From: Papaver somniferum
Lineage: Eukaryota; Streptophyta; Magnoliopsida; Ranunculales; Papaveraceae
Direction of reading: 5' to 3'
Assembly (NCBI RefSeq): GCF_003573695.1
Contig: NC_039361.1
Span: 87,624,149 to 87,688,148 of the forward strand
Length of the DNA: 64,000 bases
Shown in pieces: positions 44,522 through 58,027 of this stretch (position 1 is the stretch's first letter; the number at the start of each line of letters is the position of its first letter). Position numbers and translations under genes: made by a program. A model generated the notes under the pieces. That model had not been told where the DNA came from. It saw nothing but the letters and a program-made list of their open reading frames with translations, and did no database searches.

Positions 44522-46971
44522 TGTTAGAGCATTGCTCGGTCGAACTCGCATGCGTTGATATCTCAAGCATGTGTGTCAATGTTAGTGATCAAAACTAAGT
44601 CTTGATTTCTAGTCTATTATAGCTAAGTCTCGGACTAGGATAGAAAGTGTAGTTGAGCTCAAGGACTTCATGGCGATTCATCATACAAGTAGAAGAACTA
44701 CTCAAGGAACCGGTGGAACTTCTCGACAAAAAGGTATGTGAAGACTTGAACTTATATATCACTCAAAAGTATATCTACTCTATCTCCTACTCTTTGATAC
44801 AAGAAGTCGTATGCTATATATATAGACTTTGATTATACACATTTGGTATTTCGAGCCGAGTATACCTCGCCTATATATATCTCGAAATATGTGTTGGTAA
44901 GCTTTTCGCTTCGACCAAGTTTATCTTTACTATGTGACGAAAGTCATGATATGTTTCAATCATCTTGAAAATTGCTTTGACGAGAAATGGTGTAACAACT
45001 ATATAACGTCCTCTAAGAATGTTTCAATGATTGAAATGAGAGTTTAGATTACATAACCAATGGTGGACATAAGCATTGTTGTGGAAACACATTTATGTAT
45101 AAGTCCTATTCCTTGAACCAAAGTTTGCGAACTTTGTTGATCAAGAGAACCGGAAGAATAGTGTGAGCCAAGTCCACGAACTCAGTCCGCGAACTGCCGA
45201 AGTTCTCAAACTCGAGAATTTCTGCTGGAGTTGACAAACTACTTGCGTGAAGCTAAGTCTGCAAACCCAGTCCGCGAACCAGCGAAGTTCTCATACCCGA
45301 GAATTTCTGCTGGAGTTTGTAAACTCTGTCCGGTAACTTAAGTCCGCGAACCTAGTCTGCAAACTTGAAAGGTTATATATCTGAAGATGATTTATGAACT
45401 TAAACTTAAAAAGACTAAGGAATGCAGTTTGCAACCCGTGGCTATAAGAGTTCATGAACCGATTCGAGTGAATCAAATCATCTTTGCTTCAATTGTGTCT
45501 TGTGTAATACATAAGATTTTCTTGCAATTGAACAATTCTCTAACTAGTTAATTTGAATTCATTTGAGCTAGTTATGGTGAAGAAGAACGTGGTTGATATG
45601 AAATGCTCATATGGCTAACCTTTTGGTTAACTATTGTTGAACCATTAAGTGCATACGTTTGGGTACGGTTAACAAACCTAGAAGCGTGCATTGTCAAGTG
45701 TGTGTAACAAGCTAAGTTTTCGATCTAACGGTTGAGAAATATTATCTTGAATCTAAATTAGGTTTTCATCTAATGGTGAATATTGAATGCTTTGTTACTG
45801 AGCTAACATTGATTACAAACCCTGATTTGAAAGATTATATAAAGAAGACATCTAGTATTGTGCAAAACTAATCCCCACACCTTACGTGTGATATTGGTTT
45901 GCGTGCTAGAGTCCATTCTCCTTTAAACTTTGGTTTTCTTCTTCTAAAACCAGGTTAACGACTTAAAGACTTCATTGGGATTGTGAATCCAGACCGATAC
46001 TACTTTTATCGTAGTTGTGTGATCTGATCTTGCATCTTCTATCGTACGAGTACAATCAGATTGATTGGCTTGATATTGATATCTCCGATAGGCAAGATAT
46101 AAAAAGTAATCACAAACATCTTCGTCTCATTGTTTGTGATTCCCAACATCTTGATTCGCTACCATACGATTAAGATTTTTGTGAGGTGACTGATAACTCT
46201 AGGCTGTTCTTCGGGAATATAAGACCGGATTATCAATTGGTTCCTGTTCACCTTGATTATTATCAAAAGACGGAACAAAACCTTTAGGGTTTATCTGTGG
46301 GAGACAGATTGATCCTTTGGTAGACTTGTCTGTGTGAGACAGATTTGTTTCTTGTCAAAGCCTGCGATTTTGTGTCGTAGAAACTCTTAGTTGTGGGTAA
46401 GATCAGATAAGAAAATCAAGTGCGTAGTATCTTGCTGGGATCAGAGGCGTAGGAGCATAACTGTACCTTGGACAAGTGGGAGATTGATTGGGGTTCAACT
46501 ACAGTCCAGTCCTAAGTTAGCTTGGAGTAGGCTAGTATCTGTAGCGTCTTAAAACAGTGTGTGTTCAATCTGGACTAGGTCCCGGGTTTTTTCTGCATTT
46601 GCGGTTTCCTCGTTAACAAAATTTCTGGTGTCTGTGTTATTTCAATTTCCGCATTATATTGTTTTATCTTTATAATTGAAATAATACAAGTTGTGCGTTA
46701 GATCATCAATTAGAGTAATCCAACTTTTGGTTGTTGATTGTCATTGATTGGTCCTTGGATATTGGTCTTTGGTACCATCCAAGTTATTCCTTGCATTTGG
46801 TTAGAACTCGCAGTTCCTGCTTGAGTAAATCAAATCAAGAGAGAGATATAAATTCGTTGATATACTTTTAATTGATTGAGTCTTGTTGATTCTCTTAAAA
46901 GTATATTCGAGTTTGTCCATACAGATTGCTAAGCGAAATATTGGGTGGTGTTGTTAGACCCCCGCTTTTTC
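44522..46971 (+). repeat. A1 3' LTR, about 2.45 kb
   Basis: TGTTAGAGCATTGCTCGG to GCTTTTTC, where the final A of CA appears replaced by G at the junction with family-B LTR sequence. TTCGCGAAC/GTCCGCGAAC cassette at 45150-45365, TATA-like TATATAAA at 45836-45843. Same length as the A2 LTR. Confidence 0.9.
45836..45843 (+). promoter_or_regulatory. TATA-like box in A1 3' LTR
   Basis: TATATAAA, same position relative to the LTR ends as in A2 and D. Confidence 0.6.
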
Positions 46972-48529
46972 GGTAATGTGCATTTACTAGTTGGAGATTT
47001 TCTAAGAGATTTCGGCCAATATTTGGACAGTGCATTTCCAGGAATTATGGAAACCGAATTTGGAAATATATTGGATATCTTGAGAATATTTTCGGTTTTG
47101 GAAATTCCTTGTTGTCCAAAATTCCTTGGTCTATAAATATCAAAGTTTGAATTTCGAGCAAACTAATCCTCAAAGCCAGCAAAACTACCTAGTTGTGTTA
47201 TTATTGGTGGAGCCGCCTATTCGGAGAGGAAAGTAACCTAATTAGGCGAAATCTCTTACGGCCGCTCTGGTTAAAGACTTCTTTGGGATTGAGAAGCTCT
47301 ATTAGTACCGTTGGTGGGAAACTAGATAATTGCGGTTTATCTTTTTTTTCGATTGATTTGATTGACTAACAGTTGTTGAACTTTGATTGCACCTAGTTTG
47401 TTTATGCTTGAGAATCTTCTCTTCTGATATAAGATTCACTCAAACTAGATCGAAGTTTCAACGGGGATCTTTAGACTGTTTGTAGATCTAAAGAAGTCTT
47501 GTGATAATCCATTATTAACAGACTCCGTTCTGTGTGTGATTGATCACAAGAGATTCAAGTTGATTGTGTCCAGGTCTTTATTGAAGATCTAAGAAGATTT
47601 AAAGACGAAGAAGATTTATGATTTGGGTTCATAATCTTTGGTGTGCCTAATACTTGTTTCAGGTAAAGAGGATCCAACTATAATCGGTTTATCCTTGTGA
47701 TAGATTTGATTGATTAGTTGAGTAGATCGACATTAATACAATTCTTTGTGATTAAAAGTATTGATCGCAAATTCTTGACAATTACTTTGGTAGTTGTTAT
47801 TAGATAGATCTAAAGACCTGACAAAGAAATTTATTGGGATAAAAGGAAGAGTCTTTTGTCGAACTCATATCACTTGATTGAAAAGAGTTGTTACCAAACA
47901 GATTTGTTGTTCCTTTACTGTTTGGAATACGAACCAAAGGAATTGTTCCAAGTGGGTGACTTATTAACAAGTTGGAGGCGCAGGGATACAAACGGAACTA
48001 GGTGAATTATAGATTTAGTTGCTTGGTCTCAACTATACGAAGTTGGTTTGATTTTGTATAGCGGCTTAATCCTGAGAGTATTCAATTATGGACAAGGTCC
48101 CGAGGTTTTTCTGCATTTGCGATTTCCTCGTTAACAAAATCTTGCTCTGCCATTTACTTTTAATTTCTACATTATAATTGTTTTATTATAATTAAAGTAA
48201 ATTTCACTTTGTACGTTAACATGGCACTTGATATTGATCCCATTAGTTTCGGTTATTTCCGTACCTTTTATCAAATAATCACTTTGTTGTTTTATTGTCT
48301 CGATTCCATATCCATAGACAATCACACAACGTGTGTTGGTTTTCTCCACTTGCCTTTGATATTCAATTCACGAGTTAGGCCAGTTCGGACTAACCCTATA
48401 TCAAGTGGACACTGTGTTGAAATATTCCTTGAGTGATTGTATCTCTAAGAGGTTCAAATATAGTAGGTCTTGTATAGATTGTGATCAAAATAAAATATTG
48501 TGGTGTATTTGGGTACCCTCGTCTTTTTA
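46972..48529 (+). repeat. B1 5' LTR, last ~1.56 kb
   Basis: Matches the complement of 21178-22650 in the B2 LTR. The left end is replaced by the A1 3' LTR. It ends CTTTTTA rather than CTTTCA (CA to TA). TATA-like box TATAAATAT at 47132-47140. Open frames 46945-47136, 47800-47991 and 48167-48436 are LTR-internal. Confidence 0.88.
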
Positions 48530-48531
48530 AT

Positions 48532-48543
48532 TGGTATCAGAGC
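48532..48543 (+). other. B1 primer binding site (initiator-Met tRNA)
   Basis: TGGTATCAGAGC, two bases after the LTR end. Confidence 0.9.
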
Positions 48544-48600
48544 AGGCAAACACGAAAAAGATCTAACAATCTGTGTTTGGTGTGATCTAACCTATAAGAC

Positions 48601-50122
48601 ATGAGTCAGAGTAGAGTTAAGCAAGAACGAAAACTAAAGAAAGACTCAGTTAACGTATCTCAAGAGGTTATTGAACCACCATCAGAATATGTTTGCAAGC
48701 AATTGCTTACTTGCAAAAAGGTAATTGAAAAAAATCGGGATGATTTTAAAGCAATTACCATTGAATGTGAAAGGATGCATCAAAATCACAAAAAGTTTAG
48801 GGAAGATACTTCTCAACAAACACAGGGTCTTGAAGAAAAAGCAAACGCTAGTCTCTCTCAAGCAGAATTGTTAAAAATGGAGCGTGATGTTGTTGTTGAA
48901 AAAATTCTCTTGTTGGAAGAGAAACTTGCTGAATATGATGCAAGGATTAACGCTCAACAAAAGAGTTTTGAAGATAAGGAAGGTGAATATCTCTCATGAG
49001 AAAAACTCCTTAAGGCTGGTCTAGCTGGTGCTCTTGATAAAATCAAGACGTTGGAAGAAGAAAATTTGTACTTGAAAAAGTTCAATGATAGCACAACAAT
49101 TTAACCTCAATGTTAGAAGCAAGTAGAAATCATCGTGATACATGAGGATTGGGATATAAGGGAATAGATGCTTCAAATACTAGCAAAGAGGTAAAATTCG
49201 TCAAAGCTACAAATTCTTCTAAACCAGAGGCTTCCACCGATGTAAAAGATGCTCGTACTTATTGTAAATAAGTAAAACCAGTCAATCCTAAGAATTGCGT
49301 TCAACCAGCAGCAATCAAAGAGAGCACTTCTGCTAATGTCAAGAAACCAACAATGTTGAACAAAGAAGAAGAAGAAGAAGAAGAAGAAGAAAAATCGTCG
49401 AGTTCCAATGCAAGAGGATCCACAAAAAGGTAACATTAAAACTCAGACTTCGTATGTTACTAAGCATTGTTGTTATTGTGGTAATAAAGGGCATGTGGAA
49501 TGGGGATGCAATATTCGTAAGATAAAACATACACTTTCTTTCGTATCAAACGAATTGGATAAGATTGCTCCACAAAGGAACTCGGATCTATATTGTCCTA
49601 AGTTTAGGCAAAAGAATTATTATAATGATAGTTCAAATATTTCCTATCGCTCGACAAGGTCATCTTATAAAAGACCCGAATATAGAAAGAGAGATGACTT
49701 TGTAAATACTAAGACAAGATCTCATGTTTCAAATTGGAGAAAAGTTGTTTCACAAAATATTCAAAAGGAAAATCGTCCTAGTGGTATGAATGAGAAAGCT
49801 TCTCCTGCGAAACCCTCCTCTAAATGGGTCCCAAAATCCTCCATAGCCAAAAAGGGACCAAAAGTTAGTCATAAGAATAACTTCAGCTGTTAATTGTTGG
49901 TGACAATAATTACAAGAGTTTTCTTGAAAGACTAAAGAAAGACATCATGTCTGAAATCTCTTGTACCAGTGAACGTTGTGATAATGACACACTTCATCAC
50001 AAGTCAAAGAAGAAAAAAAATAGATGGAACAAGAGAAAACAAACAAAGCAAGAGGTCAAGAATGATGATTTTGTCTTAGTCACTCGTGACGAACAAGGCA
50101 AGTCTCAACTTAACACAACCTA
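48601..50122 (+). pseudogene. gag: B1 gag with coiled coil and zinc knuckle, degraded
   Basis: Starts at the ATG at 48601. The first frame (132 codons) is a charged helical segment (LLKMERDVVVEKILLLEEKL), then a stop at 48997, with the same frame continuing (KLLKAGLAGALDKIKTLEEE). Next come GLGYKG and KFVKATNSS, typical of copia gag before the knuckle. The frame 49408-49893 has CCYCGNKGHVEWGC, a complete CX2CX4HX4C nucleocapsid knuckle, and SSKWVPKSSI. A last frame, 49948-50122, is very Lys-rich (KSKKKKNRWNKRKQTKQE). Several stops; non-functional. Confidence 0.8.
49363..49393 (+). repeat. GAA microsatellite in B1 gag
   Basis: About nine GAA triplets in a row code for a poly-Glu stretch in the gag frame. 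Probably the result of replication slippage. Confidence 0.9.
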
Positions 50123-52268
50123 GTTGTGTTAGAATGTGCATGCTCACCCTGGTGCTCAATCTTTTAAAGGTGAGGAAGCACATGAAAACTGAGCACATGA
50201 TCTCTCGGTTATTATATGACTAATTAACATCTTTAGGGAGATTTCTCTTCTTCCATGCTCATACCTTCTCTATCTATATCTGGCCTTTGATAGAAACGGT
50301 ATTTTTGAGTTTATGATGTTGATATCTTCTGATCATATATGTGTAGCTCTTGTTTTTACGGTTAAAACAAGCCAAAATATACTGAATTCGGATATCGTAT
50401 GAAAAGGTTATGCCAAAAACAGTTTAGTATTGTGATCCTTCACTAGTAACATATGGTAACCGATCCTAGCGAGAGATGCCATACGAAGGAGTGTAAAACT
50501 GTTTTGCCTATAACTTCTTCGTTCGAACTCGGAATGACCTCATTCTTTTTGTGTTGGTTTCGTAATTAAATTCCCTAAAAGATTGAGGTAATTTCAATAC
50601 TCGATTATTTGTTTAATATTTATGGTGTATTGCATTTGGATTTATGAGATGTATGATTTCGATTTTCATAATCTTAATATTTGATCTCATATGATGATGT
50701 GAACCCTTATGGTTTGGGTGACTTTTTGGTTTAGCAGGATTAAGTTCTAGCCCATGTTGGTAGGCTTTATCAAAGGATCATGAGGGGTTCTGATTGAAAC
50801 AATATGTGAAAAAGTCACAATATGTGAAAAAGTCACAATATGTTGAATCATTTGGTTTAGCATAAAAGCATATGTGTTTCGGGGCTTTCAAATTTTGTAT
50901 TTCAATAGTTAAAACCGGTTTTCAACCTTTCTCTGGTAAAGGTTGGTTTTTATTATTCTTTTGTCTTGCATGAGGATGACAACATAATGATATTTCGGTA
51001 TCTCCCTGAAAAGAAGATGCAAACATTATTGGAGAAGAGGATGCGAAATTTGAGGTAACGACTTTGTTAGTTAATCGTTTTCCTGTTTAAGAAAAGCCCG
51101 ATTTTATTGCATATGTTTATTGATTTTGCTTAACAAAATTTCGGTACAATTGATGTTTTATTCCATTGTTTGCGTATGGATGTGTGTGTGATTCAATTGT
51201 TTACGGTTAAGAAAAACTATTGTTATCTTGCTTTATTGTTTGGTATCAATCGTTTAGGCTTACAAAATTTTGGTGCAATTGCGGTGCTTTAATTTCTATG
51301 TTGTTTCAATTGCTTCCGGTTGAGGTAAATAATTATGCAAGTTGATTTATTCGGTTTGTATGAATTGTTTATGGCTTAACGAAAGAGTTTTTTGGGATGA
51401 ATTTTTTAGTCCAATTCGATTCCGGACAAGAGAAACTAAGTTAATTCTATCTTAGTTAGACTCATCAAAGTGGAGGTTTCGGTTATTCAAGTCTAATCGA
51501 ATGCCTTAAAAAGAAATGCTAGTTAACTATCCTAGTAGTTGCCTTGTTTAAAAGTAAAAGGTCTAAGTTATATGGATAATTAGAGCCTTATGAGAAAAAT
51601 AGAGTTATCTTTATTTTTGTCTTATCGAACAAGCGATTATATTTGTCCAATCGGTTTAGCAAAGGAACTAAGGTGCTTAGTCGATTTTTGGTTTGCTACA
51701 CAATTAGGGAAAATTGCTTCGGGAAATTGTTTCCTTGGTAACATATCAAAACAAAATTACTTTGTAGTTTCGGTTTTGATATTGGTTATCAAAAATGGTG
51801 TGTGGAACCCTCGTGCTTGATTCTTATAGGTTTTGCAAGTCTTGTAAGATTTGTGAGATCATTTCGGTTTGCTGTTTATTTGCTCGTACCTTTGTCATTA
51901 TGTGACAAAAAGGGGGAGAAATATATGGAGTAAACAAGTGATATTGTATTGATTTATATTGATTGGTATCACTAAGGGAAAGGACAATGGTGCTTAAATG
52001 TTTTATCTAACGAAAGAGTAAAGCATAGACTAAGGGGGAGTGACATATCATATGATCATGGAATAACAAAGACGTGCGGATTGAAAAATCTACCTATCTT
52101 ACCTTTAGTGGGAGTATTATCTTTGTTATTATAATTTCAACAACGGCATTTATGGATTGAATGTATACAGGTTATTGTGTTGTTGAATTCGGGAATCAAG
52201 CGATGTGTAATAAATTCTTGTAATTTATTTTATCCATATGATGTAAGAGTTTTGTCACTAAAATTGAC
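50123..52268 (+). other. B1 3' noncoding region with purine tracts
   Basis: From about 50570 it matches B2 (17876-19700 inverted). Purine tracts: ACAAAAAGGGGGAGAA at 51905-51920, AAGGGGGAG at 52032-52040. The open frame 51590-51820 lies here but has no counterpart in B2 and is not supported. Confidence 0.75.
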
Positions 52269-52279
52269 AAAGGGGGAGA
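52269..52279 (+). other. B1 terminal polypurine tract
   Basis: AAAGGGGGAGA directly before TGTTAGAGC. Confidence 0.85.
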
Positions 52280-52280
52280 T

Positions 52281-53586
52281 TGTTAGAGCATAGCTCGGTT
52301 GAACCCACCAAGCGTTGGTATGTCAAGTTTGGTTATCATATTTTAGTGAATCAAAACTCATTTAAAGAGTCGCTTGATTATATAGTAGAGTCAACTTCGT
52401 ATAGGTTAGCTTGAAAGTATTAGGATATGAGACATTACAAGTATTACGTGAATACTTGAAGAATGTGAAGAAGTACGAAGCTACAACGACAACATCATCC
52501 TTCCACTTGAGGTTAGTAATATTTGACTTGAACTATTTCATTCCCTAACGTATCTTTCAAGTCGTGCATATTGGAAACATAACTGCGAAGCTATGAATGA
52601 TTATACTCTAGTTAGACGTAGTATTAAGGAATATAATACGAAGTATAACGTTTATCTTCCGAACTTCGTATATAAGACATTGACATAATCGTTTGAATGC
52701 TATTGCGATTATGTATGTGCATGAGGTGAAGATTTCATCCTAGGAAACAATGTTTTACATTCGTTTAAAGGAAGTACATTCATGAACTTGTTTTGTGAAT
52801 CGAAAGGGAAATCACTAGGCTTATTGGTATTGTTATTCATTGGAAATATTTTGAATTACCAATATGTGTGATTAGTATAACCACTCACGACTTTCTTATG
52901 TTCTTAGTAAAACTATTCACAAGGCCTGACTTTTGTATTGGTATGACTTTTATTAGTGAAACCGATCTTAAGTAATCACCTGAGATGGTATGATCGATTT
53001 GTTGTAATTGGTATGACCAACTCTAGGCAAAGGGGAACCAATCCTAGTAAGATTTGAAACCGATCACAACAGGGGAATCGATCCGTGTAATAGGTGCAAC
53101 AAGTTTCTAGTTATTGGGAACCGATCATATGAATATGTGTAACACGTTTTTAAAAAGTGGGAACCAACCCTATGGACATGTGCAACAAATACAAGTTAGA
53201 TACCATATATATGTGTGAACCAATCTTAGTACCTAGTCAACCAAGTTTTGGTAACTAGTGTGACTAATTCTAGTACCCACATGGACGTAGAACCGAAACT
53301 TGTTCTGGTAGAACCATGAAACCCATGTTGGTGATTTGATAGGATAATCAATCACATAGTTCTTGGAAGTCGGATGAACCAATTCTAAACTTGTTTGGAA
53401 GTGTGGAAAATGGATTCCAAGATTGTGAGTATGAAAAAGGACTTACAAAGTAAAGATGTCGACATACTTTGAACATGTGCAGTAACACTTATCTTTTATT
53501 GTTCAAAAACATTCCTTAATAGCTAAAGGAGAATCCCGGATCGAAAATAAATGGAGAATCTTTTAATTAAGGTTTTTAATTTTGTA
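52281..53586 (+). repeat. B1 3' LTR, left part
   Basis: First 1306 bp, matching B2 23983-22677, ending ...TTTTTAATTTTGTA at the Helitron terminus. Includes the GGGAACCGATCC cassette at 53020-53240. Confidence 0.9.
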
Positions 53587-53615
53587 CTAGGTATTAACGG
53601 GGCCTTGCGGCCCCG
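53587..53615 (-). other. Helitron 3' terminus: hairpin plus CTAG
   Basis: On plus CTAG (53587-53590), GTATTAA, then CGGGGCC-TTGC-GGCCCCG (53598-53615). The stem is perfect over 7 bp with a 4-base loop. Placement a few bases before CTRR is diagnostic for Helitrons. Confidence 0.85.
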
Positions 53616-56600
53616 GATCAACCTCTGATTAGTGTCAAGCATCACGTAGTTTTCGATATTGGACTTATGATTTTCATCTTGTTAATTTCCATAAAAATAT
53701 TTCAAAATATCAATAATATGATGGTTATCCAGGTGTTTCAGTTGATATTTTCAGGTTTATGTCATCTAGGTATCATCGTTAATGATTTCCTAAATTTTTT
53801 TCTTTGTATTGTCGGTTCATTGGTTCCAGGATAACTGAATGGTGGTCATTGATTAAAAGTGAACCTCACTTGTCAAATATGGAAGTCAAAGTATCAGGTG
53901 ACTTGAAGTGGATAGTGTTGAGCATTTTTATCTAACAAAATTAAGCTGAACCGTGGTTTGAACAAAAATTGAATTATTTACTTGAAATGAACAATTCCAG
54001 TATTTGCTTTCATATATTATAAAGAAGAAATTTTAATTTTAAGAATTTTAATGCGAAAATTGTAAATTTTACTAAAGCATTCCAAAAGATCTATTCTGAA
54101 GAGAAAACAATATGATACAGATAAGAATTTTAAATTACCCAACAATAATAAGGTAAATAATGCAAAATATATTGAACTTGTTTAAGCAGTTGTTAATGTC
54201 TTTGACACGGCCAAAACCTGGGGCCCCATGAATACGATACTGTTAAGAATATAAACTGGAGTTATATGACACCTAGTCAAGAATGTAAATTGGCTAAAAT
54301 AGTAAAAGAATTTAGATCCATTAAAATCTACTCCAAAAAGTGAATGAATATGTTTTTGACCCGTCCTTGAACTCCAACCTTCTCTCTTTGGACATTTTAT
54401 TATTCTTGTATAGTCTTATTCTTTTCCAAGTCTAATCGGGAACTGTATATCCTTTCTAGACATTGTTTTGAATCGATGTAGCATGTGTTTCTGTTTCGAT
54501 TTTAACTTAACCATATTTTCATGGGTCACTGTAAACTTTTTGTTTAAACCCACCTTGTAGAAAAAGACTGATGCATGCTCTTTCTTTTAACACCTTTTCT
54601 ATGACCCGACCTCTTAAAAATGTAATCATGTTCTTGTCAAATTTGGGTTATCTTTCCCATATTCAATGTGATCTTCATTCTTCAAATAATCCTCCAGTAT
54701 CTTGTTGACATGATATAATAAGATGCTAATGTTGCGATGATACTTCTCGTTGCTCTTAAAATGATCAAAATCATGCAACATAAAAAAAATAATACCATTC
54801 TAAACTTTTTTCAATTTTGATATTGTTAAATTATGCTATTGTTTTTTTTTCCGCATAATCTTCCATACACTTTTTCGTTTCAAATTCATGTTTGAACATT
54901 TCTTTTTTAGATTCTAATGACTCAAGAGGTTTAAATCGATAATGTTTTGTTGATGTTGATACTCTGAGAAGTTCTCCAGTTTGTTTTTGCTATCAGAGTA
55001 TTTTGGCTCTTGATGAAGGACCCATAAGAATCCCTTAAGAATTGATTGTTCTTTCCTTTGTTGTCTAATGGGTTATTGTTCTTTTCCAGCATTACTGTCA
55101 GAGCTCTTGATCCTTTAAAGAGTTTAATTACCTTGTTTTCAAGCAATGATTTCCTTTTCTTATGTCTCTAGGAATCACCCTGCCTATGTCCTTGGACCAA
55201 TCTTTCATCATTGTATATCTTATTTATCCATGGTTATTCAATATAAGTTTTATCAATTAAATTATTTGTCCATTTTTATTTTACTTTTAGCTATGAACAT
55301 CTGTGATTTTTTAGAATCTTCTTTTTCCAAGGAAAATTGGCCACAATAGCCTAAACTATTGTCTACATCTAAAAGTGAATTAGATATTAGCAATATAGAA
55401 AACAAAAGGTTGAGCCGAGGCCGTAGTCAAGGTTATCTTTATCTCCAACCTTTGGTTTTGGTATTTGTTTACATGTTTATGGTTATCCAATGTAAGGGTT
55501 CATAATTTAACATATTTCTGATGTTTACTTGATTTTAAGGTCTAGTTTCTTCACTCCTAGGTAAATACTCGGTACACAGGGTTAAGTAAAAAACTTGACT
55601 ACAGTTAAGTAAACTGACAATCAAGATGTTCAACAACAATCAATGTGCAATATGTTTTTGGTTGTCAATGAGAATCATTTTCCATGCCTTGTCCGATGCT
55701 TAACCAAGTTAGTTTGACTCGATTGGACAAACATGGTAATGCAAAAATGAGAGTTTTTTTATCCATGGAATAAAATTGTAAAATATAAAGACATGATTTT
55801 CCAAGATATGAAATTCAAATACGATGAGGTTGTAGTTCACAGTGTCTTATCTAGTCAACCATTACCCATAATTTGATGTTTAGATTTCAAAGAATGCCAT
55901 ATTGAAAAACTCACAAATGCATGATTTTAAGGTTTTCTTAATTGTCCGATGCTCTTGCAGCTGTTTATTCGGCTGCTACGTTGAAGGGAGATTGTTAAAT
56001 GATGGAAAATGAAACTCTCAAACATCTGCAACGGATTAATTCGTTGAAGTAAAACAAAAATATCTCCTCAGCTAAATCTTACAACTTTCTAAATCCTTTT
56101 GGTATCCTAGATTATGGTAGAAATAAAATGTTAAGGATAAATCTAGACTTACACATGCTAATGTGAAGATAACATTGCAAGGATTTTTATGACATTTTTT
56201 GGTTGCTGACAATAAATAAAGCCAATAATAAGAGAACCCCGAGGATAAACTTCCAGAAGTACAACACTGAAATGTGTGGTGAGCTTGAGATTATGTATTA
56301 CAATAAACTAAATGGAATTACCAATTCAGACTACCACTGAAGTTAAACCTATACATATTACACAACTAATCAAGCCACTTTATGTCCAATCTGCAAGTCA
56401 AAGTTAACTGATCAAGTAGAAATCTCTTCGTTGTAAGAATCCCTCAGGTAAGATTTTTGTTTCTGAGAAATCACAGTCAAAACTTGTGCAATTGACAACC
56501 TTAATAGCTTGCTACAATCCACACAACAAAACAAACCCGAATTAGAAAGAGAACTGAGTTGACATGCTCATCGAGAAATTTAACACCAACAAATATGTCA

Positions 56601-58027
56601 ACTTGTTTGGTTGTTTGTAGTTTTTCAGATTTACTCAAATATTAGATAAATGTACTTGAAGTAATTAACCTTTTTAGAATTCAATCTATGTAAAAACTTT
56701 ACCAAATACATTTCATTCCTAGATTTATTTCATCGAATGATCTCCTTTCAACCCGAGAGCACAAATGTTAAATCAAAACCCTCGAAACAATATAGATAGC
56801 GTAGAAGTTTCTCTATAATTTCTGACCAACTGGGTGGGAATCGCAGTAACCATCAAAATTATACCTAGGTGATGACTAAAACATGTTACTGCCATCGAAT
56901 ATTTATATATCTCAAAATATACCTAGGACATCAATGGATCAGGATTTGAAACAAAGCATCGACCTCGTCTTCATTAGCCAGAACCTACATTTTAAAGGTA
57001 ATGGCAACCGCAAAAATAAATATAAAATGAGCAACACAACGAACCACATAATAAATCTTCAACTGCAAGTAATAGATCATCAATTTAAAATAAAAATTCC
57101 AACTCAGATTCATCGTTTATATGTCATACCAACGTATGCAATTATCTGTTTGTTACTTTTCTTGATTATGCATGAGATATTATATGGGTGGTATTTTTCA
57201 ATTAATTCCCAATGTATACCAGAATTTTTGAAAAAAATCAATCCCGAAAACCATAGAGTAAAATAGAATTTTTTGTAAAATAGAATTTTTTGTTTTATTG
57301 TTAAGTAGAATACTCACTTAGGCATTGAAAAAACCGAAAAACCATAAAATAATTCATGTTCGGTAATCATGATATGGTAAAATTTTCTACATCTTATTGG
57401 TTCATCTCTGGTTCCCAACCTAACCCACCAGAATGAAACTACAAAACATCATATAATGGTAAGTATGCAAGATGACACTCAGACATGTGAGTGAACCTAT
57501 TTCCTTCATTAAGTTGCAGTGAAAAATATTGATGGAGGCTTGATCTTGAGACTCCATGTAAAAATAAGTTGGTTTGTTTCCTGCATATGAGATGGTTGCC
57601 AACCTAACTCATCGTAAAGGGACAATAAAACATCACATATGTGAAAGAACACAAGATGGAACTCGGAAATCTGAGTGAAACTCTTTTTTAAGAAAAATAT
57701 ATCTAAGTGAACCTATTTCCTTTATTAATAATTGATTTTTGGTACTTTTTGTCCAAGTTTTGTCCATCCAACTTTGGGATTGGTACTTCGAAATGACATT
57801 AACCCATTAAAGTTTTGCCTTATGTTCAATAATTATCAAAAATAAAATAAAAAATAATCACTTCATTGGCATTTGTTTGATTTTGATACAAAAAAATGTA
57901 AACAGGTGAAAGGTTTTCTACATTTACACTTATGTTCGCACTATGTATAAAAGGTTTTGGCTTACTGAATTTCACGTTATGTATTGGGATCTAAAGCATA
58001 AAAGGTTTTGGTTTACTGAATGAACTA
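53616..58027. other. Helitron interior, left part, without recognisable genes
   Basis: AT-rich sequence with no clear exon or repeat family. Open frames at 54931-55146 (minus) and 56883-57266 (plus) have no motif I recognise and may be chance. Confidence 0.4.

Larger units (their letters stand above)
39276..46971 (+). mobile_element. A1: family-A copia derivative with gag and no pol
   Basis: 5'-truncated LTR, PBS, UBN2-type gag, a second short ORF, a 1.7-kb noncoding 3' region with purine tracts and a complete 3' LTR. No protease, integrase or RT, so it would depend on another element. The 3' LTR ends inside a family-B LTR. Confidence 0.9.

Noticed and set aside
49173..49530. Minus-strand frames opposite the B1 gag
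   Set aside because: Antisense shadows of the GAA repeat and gag; poly-Phe and Leu runs come from the microsatellite.
54931..55146. 71-codon minus-strand frame in the Helitron
   Set aside because: Lys/Asn-rich low-complexity translation without recognisable family or splice signals.
56883..57266. 127-codon plus-strand frame in the Helitron
   Set aside because: Long for this base composition, but no motif, and opposite in direction to the captured exons; kept only as a note.
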